From positions 2,303,501 to 2,367,500 of the forward strand of contig CM065398.1 of NCBI GenBank assembly GCA_033060915.1: a stretch of DNA of 64,000 nt, written 5' to 3'. The notes under the pieces were generated by a model that searched no databases, was not told the origin of the DNA, and saw only the letters and a program-made list of their open reading frames with translations. This DNA comes from Euryodendron excelsum. Its lineage: Eukaryota; Streptophyta; Magnoliopsida; Ericales; Pentaphylacaceae. The position numbers and the translations under genes were made by a program. Of this stretch, positions 12,301 to 23,857 are shown one piece after another. Positions within the stretch are counted from its first letter, which is position 1. Every line of letters starts with the position of its first letter.

Positions 12301-13655
12301 AGTATACTTCAAGGTTTCAACTCATGGACCCCTTTTTAAATGATATCTTTATTTAAAACCACTCTCATAACCCATCTTTTCAAAGCCTCTTACTCTCTCG
12401 AGATTTCAAAAACCAACTCCATAATCCCTTTTAAGTACTCCTACATTCTATTTTAAACTTATCTCCTAAAAAATTTTCAAGAACTCACAACCCTAAGATG
12501 TCCCTACCTTTCTCATGGTTAAGGATTCCAAGGGAATGTGGCATATCAAGAACAACCTCCAAGGTTGTCTATATTAGAATTCCAAAGTCCTAGGTGCTTT
12601 CAAAAACCATTTTCAAAAACTCTTTAACATTCCAAAATCTTACCTCCTAGGTTTCCAAACAAAACTTTAAGACATTTTCAAAACTCTTTGGAGTAATCTC
12701 AAAGCCTTTCCAAAATTCCCTTGAGTTATTCTAAATACATTTCAAAACCCCATTTCAAGAGTTTCAAAGTTTTATTTCAAAACACTCCATTACCCGATCT
12801 TAAATCAAAGCTCTTAAGTTCTTTCTTTCCATAGACCTTAAAGTGTCTTCAAACTTTCCCAAGGATCTCAAAGTGTCTCCAAACTTTTCAAAGGCCCTAA
12901 CGTGCCTATTTTTCATCAGACTCTTGCCTGAACTATGAATGACCTGATTCTCACCAAATGAGATACGTAGGCAACCTAAAAAGGTGCGGCTATAACTTCT
13001 ATTTCAACTCCAATCCCCTTTTCAAAAGTTTCCGTCGATTCAAAGTTTACATCTCAAGCTCCTTCTTAACTCTTATGTTTTTAAACTCTTTCTCGAAACT
13101 TGCATCATGTATCATTCATCCAAAAAGCGATGACTATGCCCTATTTTTAAAATTCTAAAGTGGATATTAAGTGGACAATGGTAATCGGTTATTTTAGTGA
13201 GTGAACAAAAGGGTGATTAGAGATGTAAGTACTGAAAGGGCGGGGTAGGGTGATGATCTTAGGATATCTTTCTTACACGTAACCAACCCCCGGATCATAG
13301 ATTTCTATTTTCGAGAGACCAAAATGAAGTTATTTTCCAAAAGGACTTAAATCTTTCCAAAGGTTACCAAACAACCTATTTTCTTAAAAACTCTCTCTTG
13401 AGAGAGTCTTCAAAACTTTTTCCAAAAACTCTCTAAGTTTAATCTTCGAATTAACACTTAGTTTTAAATGCCCTAACATACTTTAATCAAGTTAGGTGGA
13501 GACTCCTATTTTTCTAAAAAGCCCTTAATTGAATCATTTTTAATTCAAATCTAGTCGCACTTGCCCTTCTAGGAGGACGAGTTCTAGTGACAGAGTTCCG
13601 TGCTTTTGTCTCTGAGCCGAAAGGACCTTGGACACCCAAAAACCAAAGCGTGACA
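9378..13655 (+). mobile_element. Giant solo LTR (4.28 kb), Ty3/gypsy, copy 1
   Basis: It begins TGTAAGCACC and ends GCGTGACA inside the Sirevirus LTR. Flanks AATGT (9373-9377) and GATAT (13656-13660) each differ by one base from GATGT, the sequence at this point in the uninterrupted 5' LTR, so this is a 5-bp target duplication. No gag or pol is present, hence a solo LTR. Two relatives lie at 15014-19624 and, reversed, at 52889-56419. All contain a GATACGTAGGCAACC block. LTRs this long suggest the Tat/Ogre branch, but without coding sequence that is provisional. ORFs inside are chance. Confidence 0.85.
11931..12310 (+). repeat. 30-bp minisatellite with telomere-like core
   Basis: About eight units of 30 bp run from 11936 to about 12170. 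Each combines ACCCTAGGTTAACTTG with ACCCTAGTTATCCA. Shorter, diverged units follow to 12310. AACCCTAGG recalls the plant telomere unit AACCCTA, but spacing and context show an internal LTR minisatellite. It is not seen in copies 2 or 3. Confidence 0.85.
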
Positions 13656-14063
13656 GATATAAAGACTCAATGAAGATGATATGTACTTAAAGAAAATGAA
13701 AGTGTTCAAGAATAGACTTCATCAAGCTTATAGAAGTCTCATTAAAGTGATCCCAATGAAAGAAAGAACTCGGCAATGAAAGAGAAAGCTCAGCATTGAA
13801 AGAAAGAGCTCGGCAATGAAAGAGAAAGGTCGACAACACAGAAAACGAGCTCAGCAATAATAGAGTGAAGTTCTGACTGTTTAGAAATCAAGAAAAGATG
13901 ATTACCAAATGATAGATTCAATCCAAATTGAATAGAGAACAACCTTAGTGAATTGAAGACTTTGATTGATCATCATGCCTCAAAGAGAAGACTCTTTGAA
14001 GATCTTATGGTAGTGCTGAAGCTAAACTTGATCATGGGAAGATAAAAGTAAGATTTCTGGGCA

Positions 14064-14238
14064 ATGTGTCGACACATGAAAATGTAGAGTCGACACATGA
14101 AGATAAAAGTCAAAAATTTAAAGACAAAATGATCAAGTGTCGACACATGGAGTTGATGTGTCGACACGTGGAGACAGTGGACAACATCTGGAAAATACAG
14201 ACCAGATGTGTCGACACATGGAACCAAATGTCGACACC
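14064..14238. promoter_or_regulatory. Palindrome cluster in the 3' LTR
   Basis: Counterpart of 661-838, with five intact GTCGAC cores. Two cores that are GTCGAT and GTCAAC in the 5' LTR are GTCGAC here (near 14157 and 14207), so the two LTRs have decayed independently. Confidence 0.7.
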
Positions 14239-14919
14239 TGGGAGATAACGGCTAGTTTTTCTAACGTTATAACGGACTGAACTTACATTAAATGAGCCCT
14301 AACAACCTCCAACAGACGAAATCAATACAGGAGTTTATATATAAGAGTCTAACTACATTTATATATAAGAGGTACAAGAAAAACAAGTACCACTGACTGA
14401 TTAACCTGAAAAATCTGAATATTCTTCTTGTCTTCATAAAGTGAACGTTTAATTGTCTATCCACTCTTGATAGAGAGTTTGTATTTCGTTTGTACATCTT
14501 TATACACCTGTAAGTGAAAGTTTGACAGTTCTCTTGTAGAAGAAAAACTCTTGTAAGTTTAAGTGAACCTTGGACAAAACCACTTAATAGCTGGAAGAAC
14601 TTGGGAAAGAAGTTTTTGTGTAAAAGTGAGCTGAGCACTTGGTAAAGCAGCATCCATCTTGTAATTGGAGATTGCATAGTGAAGAAAGACTTCAAGGGGA
14701 TCTTGGAGTGAGAACATAGACCACGAATTGTGGTTGAACTTGAGTAATTCTTGGTGTGCTTTCTATTGCTCTGTTTTTCATTCCTCTTTTGATTGTATTG
14801 CATTATATATAAATTTCTCATTGTTCTATTGATTAGATTAATTTTAATTAATCTTAATTGCTATTAATTTTTAAAAAAACTCAATTCACCCCCCTCTTGG
14901 GTTGCCATTTGGGCCAACA

Positions 14920-15013
14920 TGAGTCTCCCAAGGAAGAGAGTTGTTTAATGTGTGGTACAATGGAACATAAAATCGCAGCATGTTCAATTATACCAGGTTT
15001 CAAGAAGGCCTTA
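14920..15013 (+). pseudogene. Athila-like gag fragment with zinc knuckle, left of insertion
   Basis: Between the Sirevirus LTR and the next giant LTR is a 94-bp coding remnant with CLMCGTMEHKIAAC (14942-14983), a C-x2-C-x4-H-x4-C nucleocapsid knuckle. The frame resumes after the insertion at 19625, where the target bases CCTTA are repeated. This shows that the Athila-like element is the host of the nest. The rest of its gag lies beyond the left edge of the window. Confidence 0.75.
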
Positions 15014-15198
15014 TGTAAGCACCCCATTTTTAACCGCTCGGCAGTCTACGGTCCGTCCAGACTTGTACTCAAGTTAATATGGATGTATTCCAATCGAAAT
15101 CAACTTTCCAAGTCTAATCCCGTCTATCCATCGCTTCGCAGGCCCACCAAGACCAAATAGAGGCAAAATGACCAAAATGCCTTTAGGGGCATTGTTCG

Positions 15199-15435
15199 GT
15201 CCAATTCCAAATCAGACACGTCTTTCCAAAGATGGTAAGTCCCTTTTCTAATTCCAAATTAGGCACGTCTTTCCGAACACGGTAAGTCCCCTTTCCATAT
15301 TTGAAATCAGGCACGTCTTTCCAAAGACGGTAAGTCCCCTTTCCAATTCCAAATCAGGCGGGTCTTTCTGAAGACGGTAAGTCCCCTTTCCAATTCCAAA
15401 TCAGGTGTGTCTTTTCGAAGACGGTAAGTCCCCTT
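15199..15435 (+). repeat. About 48-bp tandem repeat, five units
   Basis: Five diverged units share the order CCAATTCCAAATCAGG, CACGTCTTTCC, AAGACGGTAAGTCCCCTT. It lies near the 5' end of the giant LTR and is probably replication-slippage variation inside U3. Confidence 0.8.
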
Positions 15436-16479
15436 TAAACCTGTCGATCGGGACGAGACCCTAAGTCCTCTAGATGGTAGAACGGTCCACCTTTGGCGCC
15501 TGCTAGCCCGCCAATACAGAAATATCCGTTTCGGCATGCTTTCCGAGAAAGTTGACTTCTCAGGCACTAAGTCCCTTTAGTAGCTTCCCGAGATCAGGTA
15601 GTCTCGAGAATGATCGCGAACCTTCAGAGTAGCGGAAGTATTCGTAAACATCGTAACCGTCAGAGTAGCGAAAATACTCATAAATAGGTTCATATAGGGA
15701 ATTGCCCAAAAAACTCCTATATAACGAGACCGCCGACAGAGTGGCGGAAACATTTAAAACCCAGATCAGCACCGGTGCCTGCTAGCTCACTTCGGTGAAA
15801 AATGATCAAACTACCTCTAGGGCCATTTTTTGGCACGTTTCTCGAGATAATACCTAAGTCCTCAGAATGGTAAGTCCATCCTGCCAAGATTGTTTTAAAA
15901 GCAATCTGGCATGATTAGGTGTCTTCTAGTCAGTTTCGGGCCAGTTCCAAGACTTTCCGATCAAGATGACCATTTTGCCCCTAGGCATTTGAACACCCCG
16001 TGGACCACACCGGCTCTAGGTATCAAACTGCTAACCTCCCGAGAATGCTTCTTATAGTGTTCTCAACCTTCTAGTATCTTTCTGGATCGTTTCCAGCTAG
16101 TTTCGGCAAACCTGGTCCAAAATGACTTTTTTGCCCCCGGTGGATCGGTCGCCTTTTTCTGACCACATTGGCTCTGGGTATCAAACCGGTAGCCTTTGGG
16201 AACATTCTTAATAATGTTTCCAAATCTCGAGTCTTCTTCCGGGACATTCTGAGTCCGTCTTGGCAGCTTTCCGGCCAGGTTTACCGTTTTGCCCCTAATG
16301 GCCCGATCAACCCTTCCAACACATCTTGTCATCCTTTTTCAAGTCCATTACCTCCGGAACCCTATTCTAAGGGTTCCTGCCCTTTTCCGGCCATCCAGGC
16401 CCAGTCCCTTAAATGCTTCCCGGACTTTCCTGAGTCATTCCTAGTGAAGCTAGGCTAAAAATTGCATGGTAGTCACTAG

Positions 16480-16664
16480 TACAGGCGCCCATATCTTCCA
16501 AAGATACGTTACTTGCCGACTTAATGAACTTTCCTAAGTTGCTGGAGCCACTAGTAGTGGCGTCAAGCCAAAAAATGGCCTGGGGCCACTCCTAGTGGCG
16601 CTAAAAGGAAATTTGCCCTGGCGCCACTGCAACAGGCGCCAGGTGATTCTGTTCTCTATAAATA
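16480..16664 (+). promoter_or_regulatory. GGCGCC/AGTGGCGC palindromes and TATA box of giant LTR
   Basis: Inverted motifs of the form GCCACT-spacer-AGTGGC recur between 16485 and 16640, including GGCGCC cores. TATAAATA follows at 16657-16664. The reversed copy at 52889-56419 shows the same order: a GCCACT/AGTGGC block (about 54825-54880, read on the minus strand) and then TATAAATA at 54778-54785. Conservation in two independent insertions supports a real LTR promoter. Confidence 0.65.
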
Positions 16665-17019
16665 CAGAGTCTCTTCCAGCGTGAAAGAGGTTCGCAAACT
16701 CAATCTAAAAACCCTACTTTTTGATATACAGAGCTCGTAACTTCCCAAAACCCTAGTCTCCTTAGGTTTTCCAAGCCCTAGCCTCCATACACAAACCCTA
16801 GCTTCCTATACCCTCACATACACTTCTATACACTCATACACTAGCCTCCAAAGCCTCGTTTGAAGACTTGAAATGCTGCAATCTGAAGCTTTGAAGATTG
16901 AAGACAAACTCTTGAAGACTGAAGTGAAGACCGAAGCAAGACAAGAAAAGCAAAGTGCGCAAAGCTAAGCAAAATAAAGAAGACACAAGGTAGGTTTCTT
17001 ATTTACGTTTACGCATCTT

Positions 17020-17122
17020 CCCCCCCCCCCCCCCCCCCCCCCCCCCCTTCTCTCTCTCTCTTAACCTACTTGGGTTTTCTTCTATTTTAATCCCCCATCT
17101 TCTTCCCCCCCCCCCCCCCCCC
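17020..17122 (+). repeat. Poly-C tracts of 28 and 18 bases
   Basis: C runs occupy 17020-17047 and 17105-17122, separated by a CT-rich stretch. Copy 1 has only short C runs in the equivalent place (about 10860). Lengths may be inexact because such runs are hard to sequence. Confidence 0.9.
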
Positions 17123-19624
17123 TTCTTGCATGCTTGAAACAAGAAAATTCCCAGTCCATGTGTAGGATTAGGCTATTGGAGAGTCACCGTGTTGGGGTTT
17201 TCTTTTAGTCTATCCAGAGACCACGTGGATTTGGGCCCCTTGATTATGTGGTGAAGCCTTTAACCTTGTATGTTCACGACTCCAATTTGCATTGTGCATA
17301 TCATTATCTTGCATGCCTCCAAAATTCGTTTTCAAAACTTACATTAAACTTGTCTTCAAAATTGCATCAAAATCTTCTTTTTCAAAACTTGTTTTCAAAA
17401 TCACAATCCTAGGGTGATTCTAGCCTTTTCATGGCTAGAGTTGCTTTAGGAAAGTGTTACATTTAAAGTGACCAATAGGGTCCATATTTTCAAATCCTTG
17501 TTGTTTTCAAAACAACTTTCTTAAAGTGGTTCTAACCTTCTTATGGTTAGAATCACTTTAGGAAAGTGAGACATTTTATATACTTTCTAAAAACTCTCTT
17601 TTCAAATCTCTCCCTCTAAAAATCTCTTCTCCAACATGCTTTCTAAAAACTCTTTTCAATCTCCTTTCCAAAGTTATTTTCTAAAACTTCCCTTCACAAA
17701 ACTCGCTTTCCTAAAAGCTCCTTTCCAAAAATGCTTTCCTCAAAGTTCACTCTCCAAGGACGCTACTTACGTTTCCTTCCTAAACAACTCTTCCCAAAAA
17801 TCTTTTTTTAAAAACTCCTCACTAGGATTTCTTTAAAAAAACTCTCTCTTTTCAAAATTCACTTTCTAGAAACTCCTCTCTAGGATTTTCTTCTAAAAAT
17901 TCCTCTTTTCAAAAAACCCACTTTCCAAAAACTCTTTCCTTAGGGTCCAAGTCAAACCCTAGAACCCACAATTAGGAAACCCTAATTTTCCTTCCCAAAA
18001 GCATGATTTCCAATCCCTTAATTTGGCCTCAAAACCTAGAATTCCAAAACCTCTTGTTTTCTACATCAAAACTATATATATTTTCAAAACCTCTTTTCTA
18101 CGTCAAAACTATAGTCTTCCCAAAACTAGAATTTCCAAAACTCCATCTTTCCAAATCCATGCCAAATCCAATCTCCCCTTTAGGAAACCAAATCCAATCT
18201 TCCCTTTAAGAAACTAGATCCAATCCTCCGTTTTTAGAAACAAAATCGAAACATCTCTTTTTAGAAAGAAAATCCAATCCTTTGTTTTAGGAAATAAGAA
18301 TCTCAATCCTTCCAAACCCAAATCTTTCCTAATACAACTCCTTCCTAATCTAGTACTTTCCTAAACCTTAAGTTTTCTAAACTTAAACTTTTAAATCTTT
18401 CCTTAAACTTTAAGCTTTCAAACCTTTCTTAATTCTATCCCTTTCCAAATCTAAGTTTTCAAAGCCTTCCTAATTTTAAAACTTTCCTAATTCAAAAAGT
18501 TTCCTAATTCGAAAACTTTCCTAAAACGAAACTTTCCAAAAATGACACTTTCCTATTTTGAAACTTTCCTAAATCGAGACTTTCCTAATTCGAACCTTTC
18601 CTAAATTTAATCCAATCTTTCTCCAATCTTCAAAGTCCAATATTCGAGTCCAATCTTTCTTAATCTCAAGTCCTTTCTAAATCCTCTCTTTCCTAAGTCT
18701 AGGTTTCCTAAAACCAATCTTTTCAAATCTTTCAGTCAAAATTCAATCTCTCAATCTTCCAATCCAAATTTCAATTCAATTTCTTTTTCCAATCATATCT
18801 TCTATTTTCTAGCGGACTCCTGTTCAAACTACGACTGACCTGATTCCTCCAAAAGGATACGTAGGCAACCCTCATGGGTACGGTCACAACCTTTTTTAAG
18901 TCTCTAATTCCACAACCTTTTCAAACTTCTATTTCCCCAACTTTTTTCAAATCTCCAATTCCATAATCTATTTCAAACTTTCAAATTCCAAATCTCTATT
19001 TTCATTTTCTAAAACTTTCCAATTTCAAATTTATCTTTTCAAATCTATTTCCAAATCTATTTTCCAACTCTCTTTTCTTATACTTGCATATCATGCATCA
19101 TTCTTTTTAAACATTCTTTTCCTAAAGTGGATAGGATTGAACATTTGTTAGTTGAAGACTCTCATAAGTGAATCTGCGGTAAATAGACATGTAGGTACCG
19201 TAAGGGCGGGGTAGAGTGATGGCTTAGTGCTTGTTCTCTATATGTAACCAACCTCCGAACCTAGAATCACTGTTTTCAAAGACCAAAATAGAGTTTATTT
19301 TCAAAAAAGGCCTTAAATGTTTTCCAAAGGTTGCCAAACAACTTATTTTCTTAAAAATCCTCTCTTGAGGTAGTATTTTCAAAATCGTTTTCAAAAACCC
19401 TAAGTATGATCCTTGGATTGTGTTTAGTTTTTATGTGACCTAACTCACCTTAATCAAGTTAGGTGGCAACTCCAAACTTTTTTCAAAAGCCCTTTATTCA
19501 AATCTATTTTCAATTCAAACCTAGTCACACTCATTCTTTTAGGAGGGTGAGTTCTAACGAGAGAGTATAATATTTTTTCCGCTTGTGTGTGTATTCCTCG
19601 AGTACAAAAAATCTGGACGCGACA

Positions 19625-20099
19625 CCTTACATGGTCAAGCCAATGCGGTTGACTAATATCGGGGTACATATAGTGACCAACGAGTTGAGATGAACCCTTT
19701 CTCGAATACAAATAATCCTAGATGGCCAAATCACCCAAACTTTGGGTGGAGAAATGAGGGTCCTTCGAATCCTCAAGCATTCTAAGGAGGGCCTCAAAAC
19801 GTTCGAATTTTCCAACCCCAACCTGTTCAAGCTCAACAATTCATGCATTTCTAACCCTAACCTAATACATATCAACCCTCTCATAGGAGACCTTTAGAAG
19901 ATAATATTCATCAATTGACAAATGATATGAGAGGAGTCAATAATAAGGCGGATAGGCAAGACAAGATGTTGATCAACACACTAGGATGTTAGAAGATATA
20001 GCAAAGCAAATGTCTAACTTGACATAAGTTTTGACTCAACAAGTGTTATGGAGATTTCCATCTTAACCGCAATCGAATCGAAATCCCACAAAGCAAGTA
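19625..20099 (+). pseudogene. Athila-like gag C-terminal region
   Basis: The frame continuing from 14920-15013 reads an Asn/Pro/Gln-rich linker with NPFSNTNNPRWPNHPNF (about 19693-19745), a signature of Athila-type gag, followed by a Gln-rich part and a short coiled coil. Stops at several points show decay. Confidence 0.75.
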
Positions 20100-20102
20100 A
20101 AC

Positions 20103-21180
20103 ATGATTGAAGCGAGGACTGATTCTCAATCTAGTCATGAACAAGTCCAATCCATCATAACTCTGAGGAGTGAGAAAATCATTGATAAAACCATTCCACC
20201 TAGAAAAGAAACTCTTAAGGTTAGTAAAGGGAATGGAGATGTGAGAGAACAAGAAGGAGAAAAAGAAGAGAGTGAGAAAGAGAAAAAGAAAGTTGATCTA
20301 GTTTTAGAGCCAACTAGAGCATCTGAAGATAAGGGCATTGATGTTGTGAAATATGCCCCGTTTCCTCATAGATTAGCCAAATCAAAATATGAGTTTTTGA
20401 ATTCTGAAATTTATAAAGTGTTTAAGCAAGTCAAGGTTAACATTCCAATCTTAGATATCATTAAACAAATTCCCTCCTATGCCAAGTTCTTAAAGGACTT
20501 GTGTACTATAAAAAAGAGGTTGCATGTCAAATAAACAACTTTTATGAATGAGAGCCAGAGTGTAATTTTGCAATATAAGTCCCTATCGAAGTATAAAGAC
20601 CCCGGCTGTCCTACTATTTTATGTATAATAGGAGGAAACAAGATAGATCGAGCCATTCTTGATCTAGGAGCAAGTGTCAATCTACTTCCTTATTCGGTTT
20701 ATCAACAACTCGAATTAGGTGAATTGCACCCTACACGTGTTACTTTGCAACTAGATGACAGATCTATTAAGGTTCCTAGGGGTATTGTGGAGGATGTTCT
20801 CATTAGATACATAACCGATTGAGAGAATTAGTGTTCATTCCCAAATTCCTGTTATCTTAGGACGACCATTCCTAGCTAATTGTAATGCCGTAATCCATTG
20901 TAGGAATGAGCTGCTAAAGTTGTCATTTGAGAATATGACTGTCAAGATGAATATTTTTTCAATTAGAAAACAACCGGGAGAGTATGAGGACGTCAGAAAA
21001 GTAGACTGCATTGAGTTTATTGTGCAAGAGTACTTTAAGAGTGAATTTTTCAAGGATTCTATTGAAAAAGCTCTTGTTTTGAGCAAGCCACATGACCTGT
21101 TAGATTGTGACCATGTCAAGTTTAGGGACACAATTCCTAGAAGGATAGAGAGAAAACAATGTATACAAGTGGATCATTAG
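20103..21180 (+). pseudogene. Athila-like linker and aspartic protease
   Basis: 20103-20534 encodes a Lys/Glu-rich linker ending in the IPILDIIKQIPSYAKFLKDL block typical of Athila pol. The protease follows at about 20600-20890: the active site reads DLGASVNLLPYSVYQQL (Asp-Leu-Gly is usual in this lineage), and after a stop near 20820 comes the VILGRPFLA flap-side motif near 20850. The stretch to 21180 is the usual linker before RT. It would cleave the Gag-Pol polyprotein in the particle. Decayed, with at least two stops or shifts. Confidence 0.8.
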
Positions 21181-21722
21181 ACTCCATCATTTGAGCCTCT
21201 AATTCCTAGTGTCATAAAGCCTGTCCCTTTTGAACAAAAGCCACCCACTCCGGAAACAAAACCTTTACCATCTATATTAAAGTATATATTCCTTGGTGAA
21301 GTACTGAAGTTTCTTGATATGAGTATCATATACCCCATCTTTGATTTAATGTGGGTTAGTTCTGCCCAAGTTGTTTATAAGAAATCTGGAGTCATGGCAA
21401 TTCAAAATGAGAAAAATGAACTAGTGCTTACTAGGATTCAAATTGGGTGGCACATGTGTATTGACTATCGTCGACTGAATGTTGTTACTAGAAAAGACGA
21501 CCTCCCATTCCCATTCTTGGACTAAGTCTTAGAACGAGTGGCAGGACAAATCTTTTACTGTTTTCTAGATGGGTACTTTGGGTACAATCAAATTGAAATT
21601 GCCCTAGAAGATCAGGATAAAACAACTTTCACATATCCTTTTGGTACTTAAGTTTGCAAAAGAATGCCCTTTGGCACCTTTCAAAGGTACATGATGAGTA
21701 TCTTTAGTGATATGGTAGAGAG
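21181..21722 (+). pseudogene. Athila-like RT, 5' part (before solo LTR)
   Basis: RT begins with the linker and fingers (CIDYRRLNVVTRKDDLPFPF at about 21458). It continues through the first catalytic-motif region, which reads YCFLDGYFGYNQIEI at about 21559, to MPFGTFQRYMMSIFSDMVE at about 21664. About six codons usual between MPFG and TFQR are missing. The frame stops at 21722, where a solo LTR was inserted, and resumes at 23858. Confidence 0.82.
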
Positions 21723-23857
21723 TATTGGTCCAATAGGCAACCCAAGAGGGGGGTGAATTGGGTTTTTCGAATATTAATACAAGTTAAGATTAATTAAGAT
21801 TAATCTAAACAATATAGCAATGGTTAATCTATGTGCAAAGCAATGTTATCATGAGAAGCAAAGAAAACAGAGCAATAGAAGAGAGACACAGATTTACCGA
21901 GGTTCAACCACAAATCGTGGTTTACGTCCTCACCCCAAGACCTCCTTGAAGCCTTCTTCCACTATGTAATCACCTATTACAAGATGGGCTGCTGATTGAC
22001 AAAGTGCTCAACTCACTCTACAAGAACTCCTCACCTAGCTCTTCAATTCCCAAATGGTTTTGTCCAAGTTCTACTCAAACTTTACAAGAGTTTTGCTTTA
22101 CACAAGAGAACTCTCAAACTCTCAATTACAAGTGTATAGGAGTATACAACTCACAAACAAACTCTCTAACAAGAGTAGATTAACAATCAAAACTCACAGA
22201 TGAAGGCAAGAAGAATATTCAGTGTATATCAATGATTCTTGTCTCTTGTTGTTTCTTCCTCTTGATTCTCATATATAAATGCAGTTGGAGGCTAGTATAT
22301 ATACTCTTGCATTCATTCCATCCGTTGGAGGTGGTTGGGTATCATTAATGTGCGTCCAGTCCGTTGTAACGTTAAGAAAAATAGCCGTTATAACAGAAGG
22401 AGTCGGCTCCACTTTTTGTGGTGTCGACACTTCCTGCTTCTGCATTTACCAGACGATGTTCACTGAGTTCATGAGTCCGCTCTTCATGTTGATGAGGCGA
22501 CTCATTGTTCATTTGTCTTCTTCATATTAGGCTTCTGCTGTCATGATGCGACACTTCTGCTTCAGGTGTCCACTCATTGATCATTTAAACTTCCAGCCTT
22601 TTGCTTCTGCTACCAAGAGGCGACACTTCGTCTTCATGTGTCCGCTCATTGATCATCTTATCTTCAACCCTTGGCATCTGTCTCCATGAGGCGACACTTC
22701 ATTACAATGTGTCCACTCATTACCTACTTGGTCTTCAGGCTTTTTGCTTCTGTGTGCAAGAGGCGACACCTCATTTCCATGAGTCCTCTCTTTGTTCAAT
22801 TTGTCTCTAGGCCTTTTTGCGTCTGTGATCAGGAGGCGACTCCGCATTTCCATGAGTCCCCTCATTGCCCAGAATTCAGCTTTCAAATTTCTATTGATCA
22901 AGCTTTATCAAAGCACTGGTATAAGAACTTTAAGGAGTATGTCTTTGGGGTATGATGATCAATCAAATCTTCTTAACTCATCAGAGTTAACTTCTATTTA
23001 ATTTGGATTGAATCAATCATTGGATGTTGATCTTCTTCTTGAATCTCAAACTGTCAAAGCTTCATTTGATCAAAGCTGAACTTTTCTTCTTCATTTGCAA
23101 AGCTCCTTCTATCATTGTAGGATATCTTCTTCAATGCCAATCTTCCTCAATTATGTGAAGCTTCAGAATGCTTCAATTCTGATTTCCTCTTTTTGATAGC
23201 AATTCTTCATTCTTCATTAAAGATCACTTCACTGAGACCATTGCAGACTTGATGAAATCTATTCACACATTTAATCTTCATTGATCCTTTACATTGTAAA
23301 AGAATACTTCACTTGGATTCCATGTAGAGATCAGATATTCATTGTGAGTCATCTTCTCAGCAACTTCAATCACATTGTCTTGAATTGGTTTGTAGCATAC
23401 CAGATGAAATCATCTCTTGAGCATTTTTCAAATTCTTCAACAACCAATACATCTTCAACTAAGCATTGCACCTCTTCAACTGATCTTCGCAAATTCTAAT
23501 GAAGTCTTTAGTCTGGTGCAAATCAGTCTTCATTGAAACTATGCACACTTGAAAGAAGCTTTAATTGAAAACCTTCAATCTCTTCGAATGTAAGACATTT
23601 GCTTGAAGTAGAGATAGGCATCTTTTTCCAGTTTGGTTCATTGTATAACCCTTTAAATTCATTGCTTGCTTCTTGAACTTGTTGTGCATTCTTCTTGACA
23701 TGTACTAGACTTAAGATTCAACTTTAAGTCTTAGTTATGAACTTTGTTAATCTTCACACTAAGTAGATTCATTAGTAACATAACACAAGGTTTAGTTATC
23801 ATCAAAATCAATATAGGAATTAACCTTGAGTCAACAAAGATCAACCTTGACTCAACA
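21723..23857 (-). mobile_element. Sirevirus-type solo LTR, reversed, with perfect TSD
   Basis: Read on the minus strand it starts TGTTGAGTCAAGG and ends with the TTGGGTTGCC-type end seen in the other Sirevirus LTRs; its outer base pair is mutated to TATTGG at 21723. Target duplication GAGAG is exact at 21718-21722 and 23858-23862. It contains the reversed palindrome/tandem-repeat promoter (22410-22880). At 2135 bp it is longer than the 1745-bp LTR at 8892 because of that array. Small ORFs inside are chance. Confidence 0.92.
22494..22880 (-). repeat. About 72-bp tandem repeat in solo LTR promoter
   Basis: Units begin with GAGGCGACAC or GATGCGACAC at 22545, 22617, 22688, 22760 and 22833, a spacing of 71-73 bp, with a shorter unit at 22494. 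Each also holds a GTGTCC-type half-site about 22 bp later. The pair looks like a palindrome whose halves have moved apart and been amplified. An intact GTGTCGACAC lies just before it at about 22421. Confidence 0.85.

Larger units (their letters stand above)
8892..14919 (+). mobile_element. 3' LTR of the Sirevirus, split by a nested insertion
   Basis: It starts TGTTGACTC right after the polypurine tract and ends GGGCCAACA at 14919, giving TGTTG/CAACA termini. Removing the nested element and one target copy leaves about 1745 bp. The flank at 14920-14924 is TGAGT; the matching left flank is outside the window. A promoter cluster equivalent to 661-838 is at 14064-14238. Downstream sequence is gag of a different, older element. 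Confidence 0.9.
15014..19624 (+). mobile_element. Giant solo LTR (4.61 kb), Ty3/gypsy, copy 2
   Basis: It begins TGTAAGCACCCC and ends GGACGCGACA, with a perfect 5-bp target duplication CCTTA at 15009-15013 and 19625-19629. No coding region occurs between the ends, so it is a solo LTR of the family at 9378. It has a recognisable promoter (palindromes then TATA at 16657), a pyrimidine-rich leader, two poly-C runs, a long CT/AAA-rich middle and the GATACGTAGGCAACC block at about 18857. Confidence 0.92.

Noticed and set aside
14288..14821. 177-codon minus ORF in the Sirevirus LTR
   Set aside because: The matching 5' LTR region carries stops in that frame. It is antisense to LTR sequence, with no domain.
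16168..16458. 96-codon ORF in the giant LTR
   Set aside because: The region is not conserved as coding in the other two LTR copies and has no domain.
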